From assembly GCA_009784935.1 (NCBI GenBank), contig WQXI01000006.1, positions 1 through 64,000 on the forward strand: a DNA stretch of 64,000 bases, in the 5' to 3' direction. Below are positions 34,308 to 42,011 of the stretch, in pieces. The notes under the pieces are model-generated. The model did no database searches and was not told the origin of the DNA. It saw nothing but the letters and a program-made list of their open reading frames with translations. Position numbers and translations under genes: made by a program. This DNA comes from Treponema sp. (GTDB taxonomy: Bacteria > Spirochaetota > Spirochaetia > Treponematales > Breznakiellaceae). The number at the start of each line of letters is the position of its first letter. Position 1 is the stretch's first letter.

Positions 34308-35789
34308 TTGGGAACAGATATGTCGCAGGCAATTCGTCAGTTAAACCAGGATCGCGGTATTCCTGAAGAATTGATTCTGCGTACCATAGAAGATACTTTA
34401 ATTGCCGCATATAAACATCGTTTTGGCAACGCAGATAATGCAGTTGTACAGTTTGATGAAGAAAATCTGGTAGTCTCAATATTTGCAAAGAAAAAAGTTG
34501 TAGAACAGGATGGAGTATATGATCCTGTAACAGAAATTGATTTAGAAGAAGCAAGGGAATTAAATCCTGATGCAGATATTGGCGATGAAATTTTGGTAGA
34601 TGTAGATCCAAAAATGTTTGACCGCATTGCTGTTCAAAGCGCAAAGCAAAAAGCTCATCAGACAATAAGAGATATTCAAAAGGACAGTCTCTTTTCTGAA
34701 TTTAAAGATAAAGAAGGCGAAATTATAATTGGTTATTACCAGAGAGAACGCAACGGCACCATTTATGTAGATCTTGGAAAAATGGAAGGTATTCTTCCTA
34801 AAAAATTCCAGTCTCCGCGCGAAATATATCATGTAAATGACAGAATTAAAGCGCTTATCGCAGAGGTAAAAAAAGATTCGTCAGGGCTTCAGATTGTGCT
34901 TTCCAGAACCCACACGGATTTTGTCCGCGCAATTTTTGAAATAGAAGTTCCGGAAATTTATGACAAAACCGTTGAGATCCATAAAATTGTACGCGAGCCG
35001 GGTTTTAGGACAAAACTTGCGGTTTATTCTAACCGTGAAGATGTAGATCCTGTCGGCGCATGCGTCGGGCTTAAGGGTATTCGCATTCAAGCTGTAATAA
35101 AAGAGCTGGAAGGCGAAAAGATCGATATATTAAAATACGATCCTGATCCGAGAAAATTTATCAAGAATGCGCTTTCTCCGGCAGAAGTCCGCGAAGTAAT
35201 TATTCTTGACGAAGGAAAACATCAGGCGCTTGCAATTGTAAATGATTCGATGTTGTCGCTTGCAATCGGCAAACAGGGTTTAAATGTGCGCCTTGCAAAC
35301 AGGCTTGTTGACTGGAATATCGATGTCAAAACAGAATCGCAGTTTGCAGAAATGGATATTACCGCAGAATCAAGGCGCGCTGTTTCTGAATTGTTCGGGG
35401 ATACCGATTCGTATGATGACGAAATTTCTCGTATTATCGAGCTTCCGAATGTTGACAGCCGTGCGGCTCAGATACTTCTTGATAACGGCATTGATTTGAT
35501 CGAAGACTTCTTAGCTTTAAGCCAGGAAGAGCTTGAATCAAAGGGATTAAATTCTTCTGAACTTGCGCAAATGCGAAAACTCATAGAAGAATATGTAGAA
35601 ATTATAGAAGAAGAAACAATCGAAGACGAACAAGATTCAAAATCCTCAAGTGACGAAGGTGAAGAACCTGCAGAGGGCGAAGAATACGAATGTCCTGAAT
35701 GCGGAGCCAAAATAACTGTAGACATGGCAACATGTCCTAGCTGCGGTATTGGCTTGAGTTTTGAATACGAAGAGGAGGAGGGACAATAG
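34308..35789 (+). CDS. nusA: Transcription termination/antitermination factor NusA with C-terminal zinc ribbon
   Basis: RNA-polymerase-associated elongation factor. 493 residues: N-terminal RNAP-binding domain (1-125), S1 domain (about 135-200, GTIYVDLGKMEGILP), tandem KH domains (about 230-345, GACVGLKGIRIQAV and LAIGKQGLNVRLANRL), helix-hairpin-helix (about 370-430), an acidic linker, and a four-cysteine ribbon CPEC...CPSC (about 461-477). The ribbon is not part of E. coli NusA. TTG 34308 is the start because a perfect AGGAGG lies 6 nt upstream. Confidence 0.96.
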   Translation: MGTDMSQAIRQLNQDRGIPEELILRTIEDTLIAAYKHRFGNADNAVVQFDEENLVVSIFAKKKVVEQDGVYDPVTEIDLEEARELNPDADIGDEILVDVDPKMFDRIAVQSAKQKAHQTIRDIQKDSLFSEFKDKEGEIIIGYYQRERNGTIYVDLGKMEGILPKKFQSPREIYHVNDRIKALIAEVKKDSSGLQIVLSRTHTDFVRAIFEIEVPEIYDKTVEIHKIVREPGFRTKLAVYSNREDVDPVGACVGLKGIRIQAVIKELEGEKIDILKYDPDPRKFIKNALSPAEVREVIILDEGKHQALAIVNDSMLSLAIGKQGLNVRLANRLVDWNIDVKTESQFAEMDITAESRRAVSELFGDTDSYDDEISRIIELPNVDSRAAQILLDNGIDLIEDFLALSQEELESKGLNSSELAQMRKLIEEYVEIIEEETIEDEQDSKSSSDEGEEPAEGEEYECPECGAKITVDMATCPSCGIGLSFEYEEEEGQ

Positions 35790-35794
35790 GATTT

Positions 35795-38254
35795 ATGGCA
35801 GAAGACACTGACAAAACAAAAAAACCAAAAGCCCAGCTGATCAAACATTCTCCCGGAGAAGCGGATAATTCTGCAGGGAAAAATTCATCGGAACAGGGTG
35901 AGCGCCGCAAGGTTAAGGTAGTGGTAAAAAAACCGTCTCCTTCTGCGTCGAAAAAAACTCCGTCAAAAGTAGTTGTCAGTTCTCCTTCTGCAAAGTCACC
36001 TCACTCAAAAAAACAAAGTTCTGCATCTGATGATGCTTCTCGTGTAAGCGCGTTTCCGCAGGCAACACGTCCTGCCGCTGCAGCGGGAAGAGTAGGCGGT
36101 AAACTTGTAGGAAACTATGGTCATTCACAGCGTCCGCCGCGTCCTTCTCAGCCGCCAAGAAATAAAACAAACGACAGCGGTCCTCCAAACAGAGGAGGCT
36201 TTGGACAGCGTCAGGGCGGCGGTCAAGGTCAGGGACCAAGAACCGGATTCCAGCCCAGACAAGGTCATAGCGGCGGTAAACCGGGATTTGGCGGCGGATT
36301 TAACCGTCCGGCAGGCGGCGGAGGTCAACGCGGAGGAATGGGAGCGGCTCCGTCAGGACCAATCCCCGAAGGAAAGGGACCTGCAAAACGAAAATTTATT
36401 GCAAAAAAACCTGCATATAACAGAAAAGAAAAAGAACTCGAAATGGAGGAAAAGCTCCTTCAGACAAAAAAGAAGATCACGCATATTGCAAATCCTGTTC
36501 CAAAATCAATAGACATAATGGAAGTTATTTCTGTTTCGGAACTTGCGCGTAAAATGAATTTAAAAGCGTCTGACTTAATTCAAAAACTAATGAGTATGGG
36601 TCAGATGGTTACAATAAACCAGCAGATTGACGCTGACACTGCTACGATTTTGGCTGCTGAGTTCGGCGCTGATGTTAAAATTGTAAGTCTCTATGACGAA
36701 ACAGTAATCGAAACATCATCTGACACAGATGCGATTTTACTTCCGCGTCCTCCGGTTGTTACAGTTATGGGACATGTCGATCACGGTAAGACAAAGCTGC
36801 TCGATGCTATTCGCAAAGCCGATGTTGTTTCGGGCGAGTTCGGCGGCATTACTCAGCATATCGGCGCATACATGGTAGAAACTCCGCATGGCGCGCTTAC
36901 ATTATTGGACACACCGGGTCACGAAGCTTTTACGCGTATGAGAGCAAGGGGCGCTCAGGTAACAGATATTGTTATACTTGTAGTTGCGGCTGATGACGGA
37001 GTTATGCCTCAGACAATAGAAGCTATCAATCATGCCAAAGACGCAAAAGTTCCTATCATTGTCGCTGTTAATAAAATTGACAAACCGGAAGCAAACCCCG
37101 ATAAAGTTAAAAGTCAGCTCTCTGATCTTGGGCTCATGCCGGAAGACTGGGGCGGACAGACAATGTTTGTCGAATTAAGCGCGCTCCAAAAAACTGGTAT
37201 TGATAAACTTATAGAAGGTATTTTGTTAGAATCTGAACTTTTAGATCTTAAGTCAAATTTCCAATGCAGTGCAGAAGGAAAAATTCTTGAATCAAAAGTA
37301 GATCATGGCAGAGGTATTGTAGCTACGGTAATGGTAGAAAGAGGAACTCTTGCGATAGGCGACGCTTTTGTCGCGGGTATTTGGCCCGGGAAAGTACGCG
37401 CTATCTTTAATGATAAGGGAGAAAAAATAAATAAAGCAACGCCTTCTATGCCCGTAGAAGTTCTTGGGTTTGAGGGTATTCCAAATGCAGGGGATCCTCT
37501 GCAGGTTGTAAGCGACGAAAAAGTTGCGAGAGAATTTTCTTCTAAACGGCAGGAACTAAGGCGATTTGAAGACGCAAAGATCTTAAGAAAAGTAACCATG
37601 GATAATCTACATGACATGATCAGCGACGGTACTATTCAGGAATTAAAAGTAATTATTAAAGCAGACGTTCAGGGTTCTGCAGAAGCGCTAAAATCCAGCT
37701 TAGAAAAACTTTCTACAAAAGAAATACGCCTTCATGTCATTCAGGCGCTTCCCGGTCCTGTTAACGAAGGAGACGTTGATCTCGCTATTGCGTCAAAAGC
37801 GATTATTATCAGCTTTAACGTACGTCCGCTTCCTAAGGCAAAAATACTCGCGGAGCAGGAAAAGGTAGACGTCAGAAAGTACAATGTAATCTATAAGGCA
37901 GTTGAAGAAATTAAGCAGGCAATGGAAGGCATGCTAAAACCTGATACAAAAGAAGAAGTTGTCGCTACAGTAGAAGTACGCGATACATTTAAAGTTCCAA
38001 AAATCGGAACAATTGCCGGCTGTTATGTATTAACAGGAATGGTAAAACGAAACTGCATTATAAATGTTATAAGAGATCAGGTAGTAATTCATTCGGGAAA
38101 AATGGCTTCTTTAAAGCGGTTTAAAGACGATGCGCGCGAAGTAGCCGCAGGTTATGAATGCGGTATCGGGCTTGAAGGTTTTGATGATATCAAAGTAGGC
38201 GATACTTTAGAAGTAATTGAAACTATAGAAATCGCAAGAAAGCTCAGCTCATAA
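35795..38254 (+). CDS. infB: Translation initiation factor IF-2
   Basis: GTPase that places initiator tRNA on the ribosome. 819 residues. The N-terminal ~200 residues are basic and disordered, with a Gly/Arg/Gln-rich block (about 110-190) typical of some IF-2 proteins. The IF2_N module lies about 240-290 and the G domain starts about 318: GHVDHGKT (G1), GGITQHIGAY (G2), DTPGHEAF (G3), NKIDKP (G4). The C-terminal domains II-IV follow, ending in GFDDIKVGDTLEVIE. Five bases after nusA. Confidence 0.97.
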   Translation: MAEDTDKTKKPKAQLIKHSPGEADNSAGKNSSEQGERRKVKVVVKKPSPSASKKTPSKVVVSSPSAKSPHSKKQSSASDDASRVSAFPQATRPAAAAGRVGGKLVGNYGHSQRPPRPSQPPRNKTNDSGPPNRGGFGQRQGGGQGQGPRTGFQPRQGHSGGKPGFGGGFNRPAGGGGQRGGMGAAPSGPIPEGKGPAKRKFIAKKPAYNRKEKELEMEEKLLQTKKKITHIANPVPKSIDIMEVISVSELARKMNLKASDLIQKLMSMGQMVTINQQIDADTATILAAEFGADVKIVSLYDETVIETSSDTDAILLPRPPVVTVMGHVDHGKTKLLDAIRKADVVSGEFGGITQHIGAYMVETPHGALTLLDTPGHEAFTRMRARGAQVTDIVILVVAADDGVMPQTIEAINHAKDAKVPIIVAVNKIDKPEANPDKVKSQLSDLGLMPEDWGGQTMFVELSALQKTGIDKLIEGILLESELLDLKSNFQCSAEGKILESKVDHGRGIVATVMVERGTLAIGDAFVAGIWPGKVRAIFNDKGEKINKATPSMPVEVLGFEGIPNAGDPLQVVSDEKVAREFSSKRQELRRFEDAKILRKVTMDNLHDMISDGTIQELKVIIKADVQGSAEALKSSLEKLSTKEIRLHVIQALPGPVNEGDVDLAIASKAIIISFNVRPLPKAKILAEQEKVDVRKYNVIYKAVEEIKQAMEGMLKPDTKEEVVATVEVRDTFKVPKIGTIAGCYVLTGMVKRNCIINVIRDQVVIHSGKMASLKRFKDDAREVAAGYECGIGLEGFDDIKVGDTLEVIETIEIARKLSS

Positions 38255-38262
38255 GGTATTAA

Positions 38263-38628
38263 ATGCCGGGATTTAGGACAGAAAGGCTTGGTCAGGCAAT
38301 TCAAGAAAAAATAGGTTCTCTGATATTAGAAGGTAAAATAAAGGATTCGCGGGTAAATTCGTTTATTTCGATTACAAAAGTCGATGTTTCGCGCGATCTC
38401 TCTTATGCAGATGTTTACGTATCAGACATTCGCGGTAAAATAAAAGAAAAAGAAGTTGATGGATTAAGGAGCGCGGCGGGTTTTATTCAATCGCAGCTTG
38501 GCTCTGTAATGCATATAAAGAAAATCCCGCGTCTGCGTTTTCATGCAGATACATCAATCGGCGACGCTTTTGATTTAATAAAGAAAATTGAACAACTTGT
38601 TGAACCAAAAGTAAATGAAGAAATTTAA
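38263..38628 (+). CDS. rbfA: Ribosome-binding factor A
   Basis: 30S maturation and cold-adaptation factor with a single KH-type domain. 121 residues beginning PGFRTERLGQAIQEKIG, with SITKVDVSRDLSYADVYVS and the C-terminal IPRLRFHADTSI, all typical. Classical position after infB. Its stop codon is the first part of a dispersed inverted-repeat element. Confidence 0.93.
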   Translation: MPGFRTERLGQAIQEKIGSLILEGKIKDSRVNSFISITKVDVSRDLSYADVYVSDIRGKIKEKEVDGLRSAAGFIQSQLGSVMHIKKIPRLRFHADTSIGDAFDLIKKIEQLVEPKVNEEI

Positions 38629-38724
38629 CCACGGAGGTCACGGAGTTTCACAGAGTTAATTGTTCGAAATCTTTTCCTTACTCCGTGTAACTTGCGAACC
38701 AAAGGTTCGAGTGTACTCCGTGGT
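38628..38724. repeat. Dispersed inverted-repeat element between rbfA and truB
   Basis: 97 bp bounded by ACCACGGAG (38628-38636) and CTCCGTGGT (38716-38724), with inner CACGGAG/CTCCGTG pairs and a small CGAACC-AAA-GGTTCG hairpin (38695-38709). It belongs with the CTCTGTG-type elements at 145, 15742 and 27758. It abuts the rbfA stop, and its right end overlaps the likely truB start. Confidence 0.7.
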
Positions 38725-39586
38725 AAAAATATTGAAATCAGGAATAATTTTTTTTAACAAAAAGCCGGGAGTAACATCTTTTGACGCATTGCGGGATATT
38801 AAACGTTTTCTTGGGACAAAAAAAGTAGGGCATACAGGCACTCTTGATAAATTTGCATCAGGGCTTTTAATTGTACTTGCTGGAAAAGCTTTAAAACTAA
38901 GCCAGTGGTTTACAAATTGTGATAAAAAATATATTGGCAAAATTCGTTTTGGGATCGAAACAGATACCCTCGATCCGGAAGGCGTAGTAATAGCAGAAGC
39001 AGATCTGCCTTCCCGCGAAAAAACCGAGCAGGTTCTAGCGCAGTTTACCGGAGAAATTTTGCAGGCTCCCCCTGCTTATTCCGCGATTCATATAAACGGA
39101 AAACGGGCATCTGATCTTGCGCGTTCTGGGATTCAGCCGGAAATGAAAAAAAGACCTGTAACAATTTATGAACTTAAACTGCTCTCTTTTGAGAGCCCAT
39201 TTGCAGAAATATTTGTCCATTGTTCCAGCGGGACATATATCCGCTCTCTGGCGCGGGATATTGCCCTCGCTGCGGGAAGCAGAGCGCATTTAACAGCTTT
39301 AAAAAGAACCAATGTAGGCAATTTTAATAATATAGAAGAAAACGTTCCAGCCGGTGAGTATAAATTAAATCCAATAAATGAATCTATAATTTCTGCCTTG
39401 GGAATGAAGTGTATTAATGTTGAGCCGCAAATGGCTCTGCATGTTTTTAACGGAAAGCCTCTTTCTCAGATATTGGATGAAAAAGGCAAGGGAATATATG
39501 GATTATTTTCTGATGGAGCCCTTATCGCTGTTGTAAAGAATGATGACAGCGGCTGGAAATACGAATGTGTGCTGAATAATACATAA
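38720..39586 (+). CDS. truB: tRNA pseudouridine(55) synthase TruB
   Basis: Makes pseudouridine 55 in the T loop of tRNA. Catalytic Asp in GHTGTLDKFASGLL, plus QAPPAYSAIHINGKRA, SGTYIRSLARDIA and the start region SGIIFFNKKPGVTSFD. About 288 residues. The start is uncertain: GTG 38720 and TTG 38732 are the nearest codons to the family N-terminus; neither has a good ribosome binding site and GTG lies in the repeat element. A longer frame from TTG 38660 would translate much of the element. Translation may depend on coupling or on a GGAGG within the repeat. Confidence 0.93.
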   Translation: MVKILKSGIIFFNKKPGVTSFDALRDIKRFLGTKKVGHTGTLDKFASGLLIVLAGKALKLSQWFTNCDKKYIGKIRFGIETDTLDPEGVVIAEADLPSREKTEQVLAQFTGEILQAPPAYSAIHINGKRASDLARSGIQPEMKKRPVTIYELKLLSFESPFAEIFVHCSSGTYIRSLARDIALAAGSRAHLTALKRTNVGNFNNIEENVPAGEYKLNPINESIISALGMKCINVEPQMALHVFNGKPLSQILDEKGKGIYGLFSDGALIAVVKNDDSGWKYECVLNNT

Positions 39587-39605
39587 ATTTGTATTAAATA
39601 AGTCC

Positions 39606-39634
39606 TTGCAAAAAAACGGTTTTTCTGTTATTTT
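39606..39634 (+). promoter_or_regulatory. Promoter of the GH43 gene (leaderless geometry)
   Basis: TTGCAA (39606-39611), 17-nt spacer, TATTTT (39629-39634). ATG 39641 follows after 6 nt, leaving no room for a Shine-Dalgarno. Confidence 0.6.
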
Positions 39635-39640
39635 ATTAAA

Positions 39641-40606
39641 ATGAGATATTTAGTACCAAACGACTATATGGCAGACCCTTCTGTGCATGTATTTAACGGA
39701 AAACTCTACATTTATCCCTCTCACGACTGGGAAGAACCCGGTACTGTAGAGAACGATAACGGCGATCACTTCAATATGAAAGACTATCATGTCTTTTCTT
39801 TGGATGATGTGGAAAACGGCGAAGTAACTGATCATGGTGTTGCCCTTGATGTTAAGGATATTCCATGGGCAGGCCGTCAATTATGGGACGGCGATGTCGC
39901 TCATAAAAACGGCAAATATTATATGTATTTTCCGCTTAAGGACAAAAATGATATATTTCGTTTTGGCGTAGCAATTGCAGATAAACCCGAAGGTCCTTTT
40001 ATTCCTCAGCCGGATCCAATGCGCGGCAGTTACAGCATAGATTCCTGTATTTTCGAAGAAAACGGTAATTATTATATGTACTTCGGCGGTATTTGGGGCG
40101 GTCAGCTTCAGCGTTACAAGGACAACAAAGCGCTCGAAAGCGGCGCTACATATCCTGCCGATAACGAACCTGCGATTTGTCCGCGCGTTGCAAAATTAAG
40201 CGATGATATGCTTCAGTTTGGAGAGGAGCCAAAAGCAGTAGTTATTTTGGACAAGGACGGGAAACCATTAACGCAAGGCGATACCCAAAGGCGTTTTTTC
40301 GAAGCTTCGTGGGTGCACAAATATAACGGCAAGTATTATTTTTCGTATTCTACAGGGGATACTCATCTTTTATGTTATGCGACAGGCGATAATCCTTACG
40401 GTCCGTTTACATATCAAGGCGTAATTCTAACTCCTGTTGTCGGCTGGACAACTCATCATTGTATCGCTGAGTTTAAAGGCAAGTGGTATCTTTTTCATCA
40501 CGACTGTGTTCCGTCAAAAGGCAAAACATGGCTTCGCAGTTTAAAAGTAACAGAAATTACCTATAATGCTGACGGTACTATTAATAAGATCAAAGGCGGG
40601 GGCTGA
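39641..40606 (+). CDS. Glycoside hydrolase family 43 enzyme
   Basis: Five-bladed propeller hydrolase expected to release arabinose or xylose from plant side chains. 321 residues, no signal peptide, so cytoplasmic and likely acting on imported oligosaccharides. Catalytic residues: base Asp in YMADPSVHV (about 12), pKa-tuning Asp in YSIDSCIF, acid Glu in FFEASWVHKYNGKYY. Repeated NGKYYMYF-type blade strands are visible. It has its own promoter; a small RNA-binding-domain gene follows after 2 nt. Confidence 0.88.
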   Translation: MRYLVPNDYMADPSVHVFNGKLYIYPSHDWEEPGTVENDNGDHFNMKDYHVFSLDDVENGEVTDHGVALDVKDIPWAGRQLWDGDVAHKNGKYYMYFPLKDKNDIFRFGVAIADKPEGPFIPQPDPMRGSYSIDSCIFEENGNYYMYFGGIWGGQLQRYKDNKALESGATYPADNEPAICPRVAKLSDDMLQFGEEPKAVVILDKDGKPLTQGDTQRRFFEASWVHKYNGKYYFSYSTGDTHLLCYATGDNPYGPFTYQGVILTPVVGWTTHHCIAEFKGKWYLFHHDCVPSKGKTWLRSLKVTEITYNADGTINKIKGGG

Positions 40607-40608
40607 GT

Positions 40609-41142
40609 TTGGATAAAGAAAAAGCCAAAAGAAACATTAGCGCAATTCTGGAAAAAATGCATGCAGGCACCGATATAACAGAAATGCACGAATACCACAA
40701 GCTATATAAAAAAGAGGTTTCTTTATTTAAGCGCTCGTGGGCAGCCGCATGGCTTTTTATGTATTATGACAAACGTGAGGCGCCGCCTACACAAACTGCA
40801 TTTAATAAAGAAAAAACAAAAAGTATTAATAAAAAGGCTTCTGATAAATCCGAAAGAGTAGAAATAAACTTGAGCGAAGATGAATCAAAACGCCTTTTTA
40901 TTAGCATAGGCAAAAACCGCCGTCTTTTTCCGCGGGAAGTTATAACTCTTATCATGACAAAAACATCGTCAGCAAGGGAAGATATCGGCTCTATAAGAAT
41001 TCTCGATAATTATTCGTTTGTACAGGTAAGAGATACCAAAGCAGACGAAATAATCGAAAAGCTCACAGGCCACAGATTCCGCGGCAGAACACTGACAGTT
41101 AACTACGCCAAACCAAAAATATCAGAATCAGAAACAGAGTAG
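40609..41142 (+). CDS. Free-standing DbpA-type RNA-binding domain protein
   Basis: 177 residues. The N-terminal half is a charged helix; the C-terminal ~75 residues match the RRM-like domain normally at the end of DEAD-box helicases DbpA/CsdA, with RLFISIGKNRRLFPREVI, a central DIGSIRILDNYSFVQV and the closing FRGRTLTVNYAK. Here no helicase is attached. The domain in DbpA binds hairpin 92 of 23S rRNA, so a ribosome-assembly or RNA-chaperone role is possible. Starts at TTG 40609 behind a G-rich stretch; 2 nt after GH43. Confidence 0.78.
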   Translation: MDKEKAKRNISAILEKMHAGTDITEMHEYHKLYKKEVSLFKRSWAAAWLFMYYDKREAPPTQTAFNKEKTKSINKKASDKSERVEINLSEDESKRLFISIGKNRRLFPREVITLIMTKTSSAREDIGSIRILDNYSFVQVRDTKADEIIEKLTGHRFRGRTLTVNYAKPKISESETE

Positions 41143-41232
41143 TGTTTAGTGTAAAATGTGTGTGGCTTGGAATACCCTCACACAGCAGTACAAAGACATG
41201 GAGTTTCTCAAATTAATATACTCTATGGAGTG

Positions 41233-41910
41233 CTATCGGGGAGGGTTTATAGGAATAGTATAATTAATACCATTTAACTCAAAATTAAAAGGATAGTTTT
41301 GAGTTGAGTATTCTTTAACTAAATTTCCTGTAAGAGTATCATATATCATTATTTGATTCCATTCATAACGTACAGACCCCGGACGCCTAGGTGTTTCGCC
41401 CGGATTTAATAACCGAGTCCTCTCAAAAGAAAGCCAGAAATATTTATGGTCTTCTGTTACACCAACTTGTCTTGCACTACTAGGATTATTATGAGTTAAA
41501 GTATTAATAAGATTGCCGTTTAAATCATACAAAAAACTTGGACCGCCGGACGTCAATACTGCTTTTTGTCCTGCAAAGATTCTTTCAATATCTTCCAAGA
41601 AGATAAATTGTAATTCTCCGCCGCGCACAATTGGATCTGCAATTGTTCTGCCGTAAAAATCGAAGAATTTTATGGTATATACACCTAAATTTGGAATTAT
41701 CTCAACTGTAATAAAAACAACAAGGTTTTTTTCATTAAAAATATGATAACTGTCATATCTATTTATCTGTATTGTAGTTTCGCCGTCAAGAAATACAATT
41801 GTGTTATTAACAACTTGCGGTATTTCTTGGGAAAAGAGAAATTTTGTAATTATTAAGAATATTAGCATGATTAAAACAAACATTCTTATTTTTTTTTGCT
41901 GGTTATACAT
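41233..41910 (-). CDS. Exported or anchored protein of unknown function
   Basis: About 225 residues from ATG 41910 with an N-terminal hydrophobic segment (MFVLIMLIFLIITKFLFS) followed by a mostly beta-strand body with several aromatic strands (YDSYHIFNEKNLVVFITVEI). It reads like a propeller or periplasmic sensor fragment, but no family is recognised. ATG 41910 is favoured because the longer frame's TTG at 41949 is the -35 box of the gene's own promoter. The last ~90 nt before the converging gene hold no clear terminator. Confidence 0.65.
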   Translation of the reverse strand: MYNQQKKIRMFVLIMLIFLIITKFLFSQEIPQVVNNTIVFLDGETTIQINRYDSYHIFNEKNLVVFITVEIIPNLGVYTIKFFDFYGRTIADPIVRGGELQFIFLEDIERIFAGQKAVLTSGGPSFLYDLNGNLINTLTHNNPSSARQVGVTEDHKYFWLSFERTRLLNPGETPRRPGSVRYEWNQIMIYDTLTGNLVKEYSTQNYPFNFELNGINYTIPINPPR

Positions 41911-41920
41911 AATTAATTCT

Positions 41921-41949
41921 ATTATATCACGCAATTTATTAAATTTCAA
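41921..41949 (-). promoter_or_regulatory. Promoter of the 41233-41910 gene (very short leader)
   Basis: Reverse-strand TTGAAA (41944-41949), 17-nt spacer, perfect TATAAT (41921-41926). ATG 41910 starts 10 nt downstream, giving a leader of only about 3 nt. Confidence 0.7.
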
Positions 41950-42011
41950 GTTTTATTCCAGTTAAAAGTTCGCTGCAAGGTCCTGCGTGAGGCTCTTTTC
42001 AATAAATTTCG

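Noticed and set aside
35976-36512. Overlapping frames on both strands in the infB 5' region
   Set aside because: They arise from the Gly/Arg/Gln-rich low-complexity part of IF-2; no promoter or ribosome binding site supports them.
41143-41232. Possible further copy of the CTCTGTG-type element
   Set aside because: Only scattered CACACAG and GGAGTTT words are left; too degraded to annotate.
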